Positions 18,152 to 27,309 of a DNA stretch of 64,000 nucleotides are shown in pieces (the stretch's first letter is position 1; every line of letters begins with the position of its first letter). The stretch lies in NCBI GenBank assembly GCA_023405815.1, contig JAEXXM010000045.1, positions 1 through 64,000 on the forward strand, in the 5' to 3' direction. This DNA is from Pseudomonadota bacterium. GTDB lineage: Bacteria; Pseudomonadota; Alphaproteobacteria; Rhizobiales; Hyphomicrobiaceae. A program made the translations under genes and the position numbers. Under the pieces are notes generated by a model. The model was not told the DNA's origin. It ran no database searches and was given only the letters and a program-made list of their open reading frames with translations.

Positions 18152-18718
18152 ATGGACCGGTTGCTGAACCTTCCCAACATCATATCCCTCGCCCGGGTGA
18201 TCCTCGTCCCCGTGGTCTTCTGGCTGCTGATCACCGGCGAGACCGAGGTCGCGTTCTTCGTGTTCATCATCGCCGGCATATCCGACGCCGTTGACGGCTA
18301 CCTCGCCAAGACCTTCGGCTGGCAGACCGAGCTTGGCGCCTACCTCGATCCGCTCGCCGACAAGCTGTTGATCGTAAGTATCTTTCTTGCCCTCGGCGTT
18401 GGCGGCAAGCTGCCGCTGTGGCTGGTCGTGGCCGTCGTCTCGCGCGACATCCTCATCGTAATCGCCGTGATGCTGTCCTGGTTGCTCGGCCGCCCCGTCC
18501 GCATCAAGCCGCTCATTGTCTCCAAGGCCAACACCGTGGCGCAGATAGTGCTGGCCGCTACTGTGCTTGCCGACGAAGGCTTCGGCCTCGGCCTCGGCTG
18601 GGCCCGCTTTGTCCTCGTCTGGCTCACAGGCGCGCTCACCGTGGCATCGCTGGCTGCCTATTTGCACACTTGGCTGCTACATATGTCCGGCTATGAATCG
18701 CCGGAGGCGCGCAGCTGA
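18152..18718 (+). CDS. CDP-alcohol phosphatidyltransferase family protein (PgsA-like)
   Basis: A 188-residue inner-membrane enzyme with about five helices. The CDP-alcohol phosphotransferase motif DG(x)2A(K/R)(x)8G(x)3D(x)3D is visible starting at DAVDGYLAK and ending LGAYLDPLADK (about residues 47-70), with all three acidic positions kept. It transfers a phosphatidyl group from CDP-diacylglycerol to an alcohol; PgsA (glycerol phosphate) or a cardiolipin-synthase-like acceptor are both possible. The PerM-like gene begins about 50 bp downstream and is likely cotranscribed. Confidence 0.85.
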   Translation: MDRLLNLPNIISLARVILVPVVFWLLITGETEVAFFVFIIAGISDAVDGYLAKTFGWQTELGAYLDPLADKLLIVSIFLALGVGGKLPLWLVVAVVSRDILIVIAVMLSWLLGRPVRIKPLIVSKANTVAQIVLAATVLADEGFGLGLGWARFVLVWLTGALTVASLAAYLHTWLLHMSGYESPEARS

Positions 18719-18768
18719 GTTTCTTGCAGTTGCGCCGCGACCCGAGCGGGTCCGAGGGGCAGGAAGAC

Positions 18769-19902
18769 ATGCGTGTCGAACGTCAGGTGCTGTTCTGGCT
18801 CTCTGCCGGGCTCCTGCTTGTGCTCCTCATCGCGCTTCTGCGCGGCGTCATCCTGCCATTCGTTGCCGGCATGGTCATCGCCTACTTCCTCAACCCGGCG
18901 GCCGACCGCCTGACCCAATGGGGCATTCCGCGCGGCATCGCCGCGACCGTGATCGTCGCCGCGTTCGGATGTCTCATCGCCGCAGCGCTGATTTTCCTCG
19001 TCCCGCTGCTGCTCACCCAGGCGCAGCAGTTCGCCGCTGCCCTTCCCGACGAGATCACGCGCCTGCGCGGCCTCGTCGAGAACTGGGCACGCCAGCAGCT
19101 CGGCTCCCATTACCCCGACTTCGCCGCCGGCCTCGAGCGTTCCTCGCAGACCATCACCGAGAACATGACGAGCCTCGCCGGCTTCATCGCCGGCTCGCTC
19201 TGGAGCCAGGGGCGTGCGCTGTTTGACTTCCTCTCGCTTCTGCTCGTCACGCCGCTCGTCGTCTTCTACATGCTCATCGACTGGCATCCGATGTTGGCCA
19301 AGGTCGATAGCTGGCTTCCGCGCGCGCACGCCCCGACCATCCGCCGCCTTGCCACCGAGGTGAATGATGCCGTCTCTGCCTTCATCCGCGGCCAAGGCGC
19401 GGTCTGTCTCATCCTCGCCGTCTATTATGCTCTGACGCTTGGAGCGACGGGCTTGCGCTATGGCCTGCTCGTCGGTCTCGCCACCGGCCTCATGAGCTTC
19501 GTGCCCTTCGTCGGCTGGGCGCTCGGCCTCATCACCGCGACTACCATCGCCATCGTCCAGTTCTGGCCCGAAGCCGTGCCGATCCTCACCGTCGTCGGCA
19601 TCTTCGCCGGCGCGCAGGTGCTGGATGCCGGCTTCCTCTCGCCCAACATCGTCGGCTCCAAGATCGGCCTGCACCCAGTGTGGCTGATCTTCTCACTCTT
19701 CGTATTCAGCTATCTCTTCGGCATCGTCGGCGTGCTGGTTGCGGTTCCCATCGCCGCCGCGATTGGCGTGCTCGTCCGCTTCGCTCTCAAGATCTACCTG
19801 GAGAGCCCGCTCTACAGCGGCGTCCCGCCCGCCGCGACGCCGGAGAGGTTGCCCACAGCGACGGGGCCGGGTCCCTCGCTGGAAAATCGAGTTTCGCCGT
19901 AA
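18769..19902 (+). CDS. AI-2E family transporter (PerM-like permease)
   Basis: A 377-residue polytopic membrane protein with about eight helices and the AI-2E/PerM layout: two helices at the N terminus, a soluble loop (about residues 80-135), then a helical bundle with GLLVGLATGLMSFVPFVGW and the C-terminal SLFVFSYLFGIVGVLVAVP. Family members export small molecules or act as Na+/H+ antiporters. The ATG at 18769 is chosen, with AGGA 5 bp upstream. The 46-bp gap to hdaA suggests one operon. Confidence 0.83.
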   Translation: MRVERQVLFWLSAGLLLVLLIALLRGVILPFVAGMVIAYFLNPAADRLTQWGIPRGIAATVIVAAFGCLIAAALIFLVPLLLTQAQQFAAALPDEITRLRGLVENWARQQLGSHYPDFAAGLERSSQTITENMTSLAGFIAGSLWSQGRALFDFLSLLLVTPLVVFYMLIDWHPMLAKVDSWLPRAHAPTIRRLATEVNDAVSAFIRGQGAVCLILAVYYALTLGATGLRYGLLVGLATGLMSFVPFVGWALGLITATTIAIVQFWPEAVPILTVVGIFAGAQVLDAGFLSPNIVGSKIGLHPVWLIFSLFVFSYLFGIVGVLVAVPIAAAIGVLVRFALKIYLESPLYSGVPPAATPERLPTATGPGPSLENRVSP

Positions 19903-19947
19903 TCGTTCGGCAAGAACACTCCGCAAGTCCAAGATCGCGAACAGGTA

Positions 19948-20634
19948 ATGACCGCTTCCCCGCGCCAGCTCGTCTTTGATCTCGCCCACCGCCAGGCGCT
20001 GGGGGCGGAGGATTTCCTCGTCTCGAGCTCCAACGCCGCCGCGGTGGAGATGATCGACCGCTGGCCCGCGTGGCCGCATCCCGCTTCGCTCGTCGCTGGA
20101 CCGCAGGGCTCCGGCAAGAGCCATCTCGCCAACGTCTGGCGCCTGCGCTCCGGTGCCGGCATCGTCGCCGCGGCCGACCTCGACGACCTGATCGTCGCCG
20201 GCCTCCCCGACGGTGGCGCCATCGTCGTCGAGGACATCGACCGCGCCATCGCCGACGAGAAGGTCCTGTTCCACTTGCTCAATCGGGCGCGGGAGAGCAA
20301 ACTTTCCGTGCTGATCACCTCCCGCACGCCTCCGGGCGAGCAGGAGTTCCGCGTCCCCGACCTTCGCTCGCGCCTGCGCGCCCTGCCGATGGTCGAGGTG
20401 CAGCCGCCCGATGAGGCCCTCTTGAAGGCGGTGTTGGTAAAGCTCTTCGACGATCGCCAGCTCTACGTCGAGCCGCAGGTGATCGACTATCTGAGCCTGC
20501 GCATGGAGCGCTCGATGGCGGCGGCGAGCCGAATAGTCACGGCCGTCGATCGCTTGGCGCTGGCAACGCACAGGAAGGTAACGCGACCGCTAGCCGCAGA
20601 AGTGCTTGCCGGCCTTGGAGAAAGTCGCGAGTAA
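19948..20634 (+). CDS. hdaA: DnaA regulatory inactivator (HdaA-type AAA+ protein)
   Basis: A 228-residue protein related to the AAA+ part of DnaA. It starts with RQLVFDLAHRQALGAEDF, has Walker A GPQGSGKSHL (residues 51-60) and Walker B AIVVEDIDRA (91-100), and carries a sensor-type arginine region near the C terminus. The DnaA DNA-binding domain is absent. With the DNA clamp, HdaA stimulates ATP hydrolysis by DnaA and limits initiation in alphaproteobacteria. The N-terminal clamp-binding motif is not obvious beyond QLVFDL, which is a reasonable match. It sits directly before ppk1. Confidence 0.85.
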   Translation: MTASPRQLVFDLAHRQALGAEDFLVSSSNAAAVEMIDRWPAWPHPASLVAGPQGSGKSHLANVWRLRSGAGIVAAADLDDLIVAGLPDGGAIVVEDIDRAIADEKVLFHLLNRARESKLSVLITSRTPPGEQEFRVPDLRSRLRALPMVEVQPPDEALLKAVLVKLFDDRQLYVEPQVIDYLSLRMERSMAAASRIVTAVDRLALATHRKVTRPLAAEVLAGLGESRE

Positions 20635-20718
20635 CAGGATTTCAAGCCGCCCCTGGCTCGCATGTCATATTTATGACGTAGCCATCCCTTGAGCGATCGA
20701 GGGGCAAAGGGCATCAAC

Positions 20719-22911
20719 ATGGCCAGCGCGAGGAATAAAGTGCGCGAGAAGGCAGTCGTACGCAAAGCGGCGATCGAGCCGCCCCCCGAGGGTCCCGCCC
20801 GGTTCTACAATCGTGAGCTGTCGTGGCTGCAGTTCAATCGCCGCGTCCTCGAGGAGGCGCAGAACGAGCGCCACCCGCTGCTCGAGCGCCTGCGCTTCTT
20901 GTCGATCTCGGCTTCGAACCTCGACGAGTTCTACATGGTGCGCGTCGCCGGCATCTATGGCCAGGTGGCCGCCGGCGTGCAGACGCCCTCGCAGGATGGC
21001 CTGACGCCGGCACAGCAATTGCGCACCATCAACCGTTTTGCTGCGAGCCTTGTCGCCGACAAGCAGGGGATCTGGCGCGCGCTCAAGACCGAGATGGCGC
21101 AGAACGGCATCCACATCCTCGAGCCCGGGGATCTGAAACCCGCTGAGAAGAGCTGGCTGCAGCGCCTGTTCCTCACTCACATCTTTCCTATCCTCACGCC
21201 GATCGCCGTCGATCCCGCGCACCCGTTCCCCTTCATCCTCAACAGGGGGCTCACCATCGCCGTCGAGATGCTCCGCGAGAGCGATTCGAAGTCGATGAAC
21301 GGTCTCATCCCGATCCCCAGCCAGCTCGAGCGCTTCATCCGTCTCGGCGGCATGGACACCGAGCACAAGGATCTGCGCTTCATCCGGCTCGAGACCATCA
21401 TCGGCCTCTTTATCTCCGAGCTGTTCCCTGGCTTCCAGATCAAGAGCCAGGGTGCCTTCCGCGTGCTCCGCGACAGCGAGGTCGAGATCCAGGAGGAAGC
21501 CGAAGACCTGGTGCGCTCGTTCGAGTCGGCATTGAAGCGTCGCCGTCGCGGCCACGTGATCCGTCTCGAGCTCGAGGCCGCGATGCCCAATCGCCTGAAG
21601 AAGTTCGTCGTCGAGGAGCTGGAGGTCGGCGAGGACGCCGTATTCGTCAAGGACGGCCTCTTGGCGCTCGCCGACACGGCGCAGCTCATCGTCGCCGACC
21701 GGCCCGACCTGCTCTTCAAGCCGTTCGTGTCGCGCTTCCCCGAGCGTATCCGCGAGTTCAACGGCGACTGCTTCGCGGCGGTGCGCAAGAAGGACATCAT
21801 CGTCCACCACCCATACGAGTCGTTCGACGTCGTCGTGCAGTACCTGCGCCAGGCCGTGGCCGACCCCAACGTCATGGCCATCAAGTGGACGCTCTATCGC
21901 ACCTCGCGCGACAGCCCGATCGTGCAGGCGCTGAAGGAGGCGGTAGAGGCCGGAAAGTCGGTCACCGCCGTCGTCGAGTTGAAGGCCCGCTTCGATGAAG
22001 CGGCCAACATCCGTTGGGCGCGTGATCTGGAAAACGCCGGCGTGCACGTCGTCTACGGCTTCATCGAGTTGAAGACGCACGCCAAGCTCGGCATCATCGT
22101 GCGCCGCGAGGGCTCAGAGCTCGTCAGCTACTGCCACATCGGCACCGGCAACTATCACCCGCAGACGGCGCGCGTTTACACCGATCTGTCTCTGTTCACC
22201 ACCGACCCGGCCATCGCCCGCGATGTGACGCGCATCTTGAACTTCGTCACCGGCTACGGCGAGCCGGCCGAGCTCGAGGCGATGGCGGCGAGCCCGCATG
22301 GCATCCGCCGGCGAATCATCGCACATATCCGCGAAGAGATAGAGCACGCCAAAGCAGGGCGGCCGGCCGCGATCTGGATGAAGATGAATGCTCTCGTCGA
22401 CAGCCAGATCATCACCTCGCTCTACGAGGCGAGCGGCGCCGGCGTCGAGATTGACCTTATCTGCCGCGGCGTGTGCTGTCTGCGCCCCGGCATTCCCGGC
22501 CTTTCCGAGAACATTCGCGTAAAAAGCATCGTAGGCCGCTTCCTCGAGCATGCGCGCATTTACGCTTTCGGTCGCGGCCAGGGGTTGCCTTCACCCAAGG
22601 CTGCCGTCTACATCAGCTCCGCCGATATGATGCCGCGTAACCTCGACCGCCGCGTCGAGGCGATGGTGCCGATCATGAATCCGACCGTGCACGAGCAGGT
22701 GCTCGATCAGATCATGGTCGCCAACCTCAAGGATAACCAGCAGAGCTGGAGCATAAAGTCGGACGGCTCCTCGGAGCGAATTCGTCCGGCCCCCGGAGAG
22801 GAAGCCTTCAACGCGCACCAGTACTTTCTCACCAACCCGAGCCTCTCGGGTCGTGGGCAGGCGCTCAAGGAGAACTTCCCGCCGCGCTTCAGCCTGCTCA
22901 GCAAAGACTGA
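20719..22911 (+). CDS. ppk1: Polyphosphate kinase 1
   Basis: About 730 residues, the normal PPK1 length. It makes inorganic polyphosphate from ATP and is membrane-associated. The N domain begins RFYNRELSWLQFNRRVLEEA, the head domain follows, and the two phospholipase D-like C domains contain the catalytic KTHAKLGIIVRRE (autophosphorylated histidine) and YCHIGTGNYHPQTARVYTDLS. The ATG at 20719 is preferred; a TTG 30 bp upstream is an alternative. ppx starts 26 bp after the stop, so the two form an operon. Confidence 0.96.
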   Translation: MASARNKVREKAVVRKAAIEPPPEGPARFYNRELSWLQFNRRVLEEAQNERHPLLERLRFLSISASNLDEFYMVRVAGIYGQVAAGVQTPSQDGLTPAQQLRTINRFAASLVADKQGIWRALKTEMAQNGIHILEPGDLKPAEKSWLQRLFLTHIFPILTPIAVDPAHPFPFILNRGLTIAVEMLRESDSKSMNGLIPIPSQLERFIRLGGMDTEHKDLRFIRLETIIGLFISELFPGFQIKSQGAFRVLRDSEVEIQEEAEDLVRSFESALKRRRRGHVIRLELEAAMPNRLKKFVVEELEVGEDAVFVKDGLLALADTAQLIVADRPDLLFKPFVSRFPERIREFNGDCFAAVRKKDIIVHHPYESFDVVVQYLRQAVADPNVMAIKWTLYRTSRDSPIVQALKEAVEAGKSVTAVVELKARFDEAANIRWARDLENAGVHVVYGFIELKTHAKLGIIVRREGSELVSYCHIGTGNYHPQTARVYTDLSLFTTDPAIARDVTRILNFVTGYGEPAELEAMAASPHGIRRRIIAHIREEIEHAKAGRPAAIWMKMNALVDSQIITSLYEASGAGVEIDLICRGVCCLRPGIPGLSENIRVKSIVGRFLEHARIYAFGRGQGLPSPKAAVYISSADMMPRNLDRRVEAMVPIMNPTVHEQVLDQIMVANLKDNQQSWSIKSDGSSERIRPAPGEEAFNAHQYFLTNPSLSGRGQALKENFPPRFSLLSKD

Positions 22912-22937
22912 CGCCAAGAGACGGAGCGGGGCTGATT

Positions 22938-24476
22938 TTGACGAGCTTGGAGCGGTTGTTCGGCGAGCAGAACCGGGTGCATGAGCTCGAGCCCATTGGT
23001 GTCATCGATATCGGCTCCAACTCGGTGCGTCTGGTCGTCTATGAAGGCGCTGTCCGCGCGCCGACCCCGCTATTCAACGAGAAGGTGCTGTGCGGTCTCG
23101 GCAAGGCCATTGCCTCGACGGGCAAGCTCGGCACCGATGCCGTCGACCGCGCGCTGGCCGCGCTCGCCCGCTTCCGCACCATTACGCGCATCCTGGAAGT
23201 GAAGAACGTGCGCGCCTTCGCGACCGCCGCCGTGCGCGAGGCCGAGGACGGTGCCGACTTCATTGCCCGCGCTGAGAAGGCGCTGGGCATGCGCATCGAG
23301 ATCCTCTCGGGCGAGAAGGAAGCCAAGCTTGTCGCCCAAGGGATCATGATGGGCTTCGTCGAGCCCGACGGCATCGCCGGCGATCTCGGCGGCGGCAGCC
23401 TCGAGCTGATAGACATCGCCTCCGATCGCCTGAAACAGGCGACCACGCTCCCCGTCGGCGGGCTTCGCCTCATCGACGCCACCGGCAACAAGATCGAGAA
23501 GGCGCAGCCGCTCATTGACGACGCCTTGGCGCAGGTGTCCTGGCTCGGCCAGGGTGCCGGCCGCCCGTTCCATGCCGTGGGTGGAAGCTGGCGCGCCATT
23601 GCCAAGCTGCACATGGAGCAGACCAACTACCCGCTGCACGTCACGCACGGCTACGCGATCCCCACGCTCGAGGCCATCGCCTTCTGCGAGTTCCTGCGCA
23701 AGACGAAGAAGCTGACCGGCTTTTCCGGCTATGAGGAGCTGGCGCGCGCACGCCGCGAGGTGCTGCCCTTCGGCGCGCTGGTGCTGGAGCGCCTGTTGAG
23801 GGCCCTCAATCCGAGCGAGGTCGTATTCTCCGTGTTCGGCATTCGCGAGGGGCTCATCTACTCGCTGCTGCCCGCGCACGAGCGCCGCAAGGACCCGCTG
23901 CTCTCGTTCTGCGCCGAGTACGCGAGCCTGCGTTCGCGCTCGGTCGAGCACGCCTGGGAGCTGTGCAAGTGGACCGACCCGTTGTTCGAGCCGCCGGGCC
24001 CGAAGGAGACGCCGGAGGAGCGGCGCCTGCGCTATGCCGCCTGCCTCATCTCCGACATCGGCTGGCGCGAGCACCCCGACTATCGCGGCGAGCAGAGCCT
24101 CAACCTGCTCGCCCACGCTGGCCTTTCCGGCATCGACCATCCCGGCCGCGTGTTCATGGCGCTCGCCATCTTCTACCGCCACGCCGGAGCTTCGCAGGAG
24201 CACGCCGCCGAACTGTCCGAGCGCCTGAAGCTGCTGATCTCGAAAAAGGCCCAGAAGCGCGCCCGCATCGTCGCCGCCGCCATCCGCACCGCACATATGC
24301 TGTCCGTTGGCGTGCCGGGAGTGATCGACGAGACGCCCCTCAGCTACGACGGCGACAAGCTCGTCCTGACCATCCCCAAGAGCTATGCCGGCCTCGACGG
24401 GGAACGGCTTCGCCGCCGATTCGATACCCTGGCCCAGCTCGTGGAAAAGATCCCCGATATCCGCATCGGCCGCTGA
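22938..24476 (+). CDS. ppx: Exopolyphosphatase, Ppx/GppA family
   Basis: A 512-residue protein of the actin-like ATPase superfamily that releases phosphate from polyphosphate or hydrolyses pppGpp. IGVIDIGSNSVRLVVY near residues 20-35 is phosphate motif 1, IAGDLGGGSLELIDI (about 148) is motif 2, and the C-terminal HD-type helical domain follows. It begins with TTG, with GGAGCGGGG upstream; no ATG lies near the conserved start. It follows ppk1 by 26 bp, giving opposing synthesis and breakdown in one transcript. Confidence 0.93.
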   Translation: MTSLERLFGEQNRVHELEPIGVIDIGSNSVRLVVYEGAVRAPTPLFNEKVLCGLGKAIASTGKLGTDAVDRALAALARFRTITRILEVKNVRAFATAAVREAEDGADFIARAEKALGMRIEILSGEKEAKLVAQGIMMGFVEPDGIAGDLGGGSLELIDIASDRLKQATTLPVGGLRLIDATGNKIEKAQPLIDDALAQVSWLGQGAGRPFHAVGGSWRAIAKLHMEQTNYPLHVTHGYAIPTLEAIAFCEFLRKTKKLTGFSGYEELARARREVLPFGALVLERLLRALNPSEVVFSVFGIREGLIYSLLPAHERRKDPLLSFCAEYASLRSRSVEHAWELCKWTDPLFEPPGPKETPEERRLRYAACLISDIGWREHPDYRGEQSLNLLAHAGLSGIDHPGRVFMALAIFYRHAGASQEHAAELSERLKLLISKKAQKRARIVAAAIRTAHMLSVGVPGVIDETPLSYDGDKLVLTIPKSYAGLDGERLRRRFDTLAQLVEKIPDIRIGR

Positions 24477-24493
24477 CACCCCTTCACCCGCAA

Positions 24494-24720
24494 TTGGCCG
24501 CGAAGCGGCAAGGGCCGTCATGGCGAAGCCATGCTCTGCATGGACGGGCCCCGCGCCTTAGGCGCGGCCGTCAGCTCGTAGCAACGTCAGCCGCATACAA
24601 GGCCTCTCTCCCCTCGTGTTGGCCGCGAAGCGGCAAGGGCCCAACGGGCCTCGGCGCGAGCGCCGGCCGTCAGCTCGTAGCAACGCCAGCCGCATACAAG
24701 GCCTCTCTCCCCTCGTGTCA
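24494..24720. repeat. Intergenic repeat block with 53-bp direct repeats
   Basis: Two 53-bp copies, 24567-24619 and 24666-24718, differ at one base (AACGT/AACGC). A 23-bp segment (24494-24516) also recurs at 24619-24641. GGCGCGAGCGCCGGCC-type palindromes link the block to the element at 5700-5775. It fills the 353 bp between ppx and the J-protein gene and appears noncoding on both strands. The copies are not spaced like a CRISPR array and there are only two. Confidence 0.8.
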
Positions 24721-24829
24721 GCCACAACAAAGTGCGCAACCATTGTAGGCGGCCTGCCGCCGCCATATTTCCTGCTAAACTGAGGCAGCCGGCCGGGGGG
24801 CCGGCATAAGGGGACAGGACGTTTTCGCA

Positions 24830-25738
24830 ATGGCCGATGATCCGTATGCCACCCTTGGCGTGTCGCGCAACGCCTCGGACGAGGACGTCCGCCGAGCCTT
24901 CCGCAAGCTCGCCAAGGAGCTGCACCCTGACATCTCCAAGGGCAACGAGGAACGCTTCAAGAAGGTCACCTCGGCCTATGAAATCCTGGGCGATGCCGAG
25001 AAACGCCGCGCCTTCGACCGCGGCGAGATAGACGCGCGTGGCGAGCCGCGCCATCCCGGCTTCCGCCAGTACGCCCGCGGCGCGCGCGCCGGCGCCGGGG
25101 CTGGTGCCGCACCGGGCGGCTTCGACGAGTTCGGCTTTGGCGACATCTTCTCGGATATTTTCGGCGGCGTCGGGCGCGGTGCGGGCGGTGCACGCGCCAA
25201 CTTCACCGCCAAGGGCCAGGACGTGCGCTATACGCTCGAGGTCGATTTCCTCGAGGCGGCGCTGGGCGCGACCAAGCGCGTGACGCTGCCGGCCGGCGGC
25301 ATGCTCGATCTCAACGTGCCGCCGGGCGTGACCGATGGTCAGGTGCTGCGCCTCAAGGGCAAGGGCCAGCGCGGCATTGGCGGCGCCGAGCCCGGCGACG
25401 CGCTTGTCGAGGTGCGGGTGCGCCCGCATCCCCACTTCAAGCGCGAGGACGACGACATCCTCCTGGACGTGCCGATCACCATCGACGAGGCGGTGCTCGG
25501 CGCCAAGGTCGAGGTGCCGACCATCTCCGGCCGCGTGCAGCTCACCATTCCCAAGGGCACGAGCTCGGGCCGCGTGTTTCGCATGAAGGGCAAGGGCGTG
25601 AAGAGTGCCGGCCGCACCGAGCCGGGCGATCAGCTCGTCACCGTGCGCATCGTGCTGCCCGAGAACATCGACGACACGCTCGCCTACTTCTTCTCCGAGT
25701 GGCGGCAGAAGAACGGCTACGACCCCGGCCGCAAGTAG
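24830..25738 (+). CDS. J-domain co-chaperone, CbpA/DjlA-like DnaJ (type B)
   Basis: A 302-residue protein with a J domain (about residues 5-66) carrying the HPD tripeptide at 32-34, which stimulates Hsp70 ATPase. A G/A-rich linker with FDEFGFGDIFSDIFGG follows, then two beta-rich client-binding domains and a C-terminal dimer tip. The cysteine-rich zinc finger of DnaJ is absent, so it is CbpA-like. It stands alone after the repeat block. ATGGCC at 24830 is well placed for the J domain. Confidence 0.9.
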   Translation: MADDPYATLGVSRNASDEDVRRAFRKLAKELHPDISKGNEERFKKVTSAYEILGDAEKRRAFDRGEIDARGEPRHPGFRQYARGARAGAGAGAAPGGFDEFGFGDIFSDIFGGVGRGAGGARANFTAKGQDVRYTLEVDFLEAALGATKRVTLPAGGMLDLNVPPGVTDGQVLRLKGKGQRGIGGAEPGDALVEVRVRPHPHFKREDDDILLDVPITIDEAVLGAKVEVPTISGRVQLTIPKGTSSGRVFRMKGKGVKSAGRTEPGDQLVTVRIVLPENIDDTLAYFFSEWRQKNGYDPGRK

Positions 25739-25740
25739 TC

Positions 25741-25806
25741 TAACTTAACCTCTCCCATGGGGAGAGGTCGGCTGGACGCGCGCAGCGCGCCAGCCGTGAG
25801 GGGATG
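25741..25806. repeat. REP-like intergenic palindrome
   Basis: CCTCTCCCATGGGGAGAGG is an inverted repeat, followed by GGCTGGACGCGCGC and GCGCGCCAGCC, then GTGAGGGG. This two-palindrome form is like repetitive extragenic elements common in Rhizobiales. It lies between convergent genes and might also slow transcription from either side. Confidence 0.6.
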
Positions 25807-25824
25807 AACCGCTTCAGGACACGC

Positions 25825-26910
25825 TCACGCGCCTGGGCCGCGACGCTGCTGGTACTGCTCGAGGCTGCGTGCAATCTGCGTGAAGCGACCAGGAAAGCGG
25901 GTATCGAGATCGCGGAAGCTGTCGAACAGTTGCTCCATGAGCTGGTCGTCCGCCTGACTACAAATGAGCATTTGGCCGTCGTTGATCCGCCGGCTGAGCC
26001 GTTGTCTTCCTTCTCGCAGGTCGCACAGAATCTTCTTCCGTGTTGAGGCGCCGATCTTTCCTACCTGGCAGCCGTTCCACCGGTCGTAGATGTCGCGGAT
26101 CACCTCCACGTCCTTGTGAAGCGGGTTCTCCCAGAACGCCGCCCCGTCAAGGTCGGAGAATACGTTGGCGGTGTTCTCGAGCGCCATCTTGATCTGACGG
26201 CATTCGACGTCCTCGATGCCGTCATCCTCATAGTTGCTTAGATCGGAAAGCAGCGCCGTCATCGTGCTGGAGCGAAAGAAATTGATCTTCCATCCGACGG
26301 TGCCTCGTTGAGGCGTCTCGCAGTCGAGCCGTTTGATCAACAGCGAGGCTGGGACGATGAATGCCAAACCGCGCTCGTGGTCGGCGCGTGCCACCATGCC
26401 GATGATTGCGCCGCTTTGCGCAGTGCCGGAGCCGTGGTGAAACACTGGGCACCCGCTGAAACCTTGCGTGATGGGGCAGCCATCGTCGAGATCGCATTGC
26501 AGTTGCCAGAGGCCATTGGCAACACGGTCTCTCAGTTCACCGTATGCCCATACTCCGGCGTCGTAGCCTTGCGGGAACCCGTAGCTGCGAATGGCTGCTG
26601 CGGAGCGCAAAGTAGCGTCGGCCAAGAGTTTCTGCTCTCCGCCTATGTCGACCTCGTCATCAATTCGCAGCGTCGCGACGTCGGACTTGTTCGGTGAAGT
26701 CCAGCGCACGACCTCGCATTTTAGCCGCGGCGCTCCCGGTGCGAATGGGAAGTCGACGATGATCGAACCCTCGGGACGCGCGGCCGTCGACAGCGGCCGG
26801 CCGAGCGCTGCGTTTATGACGTGCGACGCAGTGAACACCTGGTTTTGAGATGCGAGAAAGCCGCCACCGACAACGCCTGACGGGGAATGGATGCGCGCAA
26901 TGATCTCCAC
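25825..26910 (-). CDS. Trypsin-like serine protease with C-terminal helical domain (conflict-system type)
   Basis: A 361-residue protein without signal peptide. Residues 1-190 form a trypsin/HtrA-type fold with the full triad: His30 (FTASHVI), Asp77 (NKSDVATLRI) and Ser152 (TQGFSGCPVF). The fold is followed by an unrecognised helical, charged region of about 160 residues with IRDIYDRWNG and CDLREGRQRLSRRIN. The gene lies 13 bp downstream of the Trypco1-like gene, so the two form an operon. Cytosolic trypsin-like proteases with Trypco partners occur in predicted NTPase-linked immunity or apoptosis-like systems in bacteria. Substrate and trigger are unknown. Confidence 0.78.
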   Translation of the reverse strand: MEIIARIHSPSGVVGGGFLASQNQVFTASHVINAALGRPLSTAARPEGSIIVDFPFAPGAPRLKCEVVRWTSPNKSDVATLRIDDEVDIGGEQKLLADATLRSAAAIRSYGFPQGYDAGVWAYGELRDRVANGLWQLQCDLDDGCPITQGFSGCPVFHHGSGTAQSGAIIGMVARADHERGLAFIVPASLLIKRLDCETPQRGTVGWKINFFRSSTMTALLSDLSNYEDDGIEDVECRQIKMALENTANVFSDLDGAAFWENPLHKDVEVIRDIYDRWNGCQVGKIGASTRKKILCDLREGRQRLSRRINDGQMLICSQADDQLMEQLFDSFRDLDTRFPGRFTQIARSLEQYQQRRGPGA

Positions 26911-26923
26911 GGAAATCTCCGGG

Positions 26924-27235
26924 CTAAGCAGTGAACTTCATGGTGATGGAGAAGTTGGCGGTGGCGTTGCCGCTGACGACCAGAATGCCGCCTTGGGCGG
27001 TGAGCGCCAGCCCGAATCCGAAACTCAGCTCTGAGGCCTTGATATCGGCGAGCTTCGCCCGAAGGGGCGCGCACATCGCTTGTACGGTGTCAGCGATGTC
27101 ATCGATGCTGTCGGCGAGCCGTTCGCCGAGGCGCCCCTCCCGTCCGGCGAATGCCGCACCCGGCTCCCTCACATCCACCGCTTCGATGGCGACACTGGTC
27201 GATGGATCGACCTGGAGAAGGCGAATAACCGACAT
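26924..27235 (-). CDS. Trypsin-co-occurring domain (Trypco1/CU044_2847-like) protein
   Basis: A 103-residue protein. It begins with strand-like segments (VIRLLQVDPSTSVAIEAVDV), has a central helical stretch with IDDIADTVQAMCAPLRAKL, and ends with ELSFGFGLALTAQGGILV and a beta-hairpin NATANFSITMKF. The C-terminal pattern ('VEFGFGLTAEGGVIVASG'-like) fits the Trypco1 domain, which occurs next to or fused to trypsin-like proteases. This gene is first in the two-gene operon, only 13 bp ahead of the protease. It is likely an accessory or regulatory partner; that is inference from context. Confidence 0.72.
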   Translation of the reverse strand: MSVIRLLQVDPSTSVAIEAVDVREPGAAFAGREGRLGERLADSIDDIADTVQAMCAPLRAKLADIKASELSFGFGLALTAQGGILVVSGNATANFSITMKFTA

Positions 27236-27309
27236 GAAGAAGCGCCCCGTGAATTAACACGGAACCATAGGTACAACCGATCAGGCTAAAATACAATCTA
27301 AGGTTGTAG

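Noticed and set aside
24494..24720. Possible CRISPR array
   Set aside because: There are only two long copies, with unequal internal segments and no regular spacers or cas genes; they match the dispersed repeat at 5700.
24558..24830. 90-codon minus-strand frame
   Set aside because: It is a translation of the tandem intergenic repeats; the repeated peptide follows from the DNA repeat, not from a gene.
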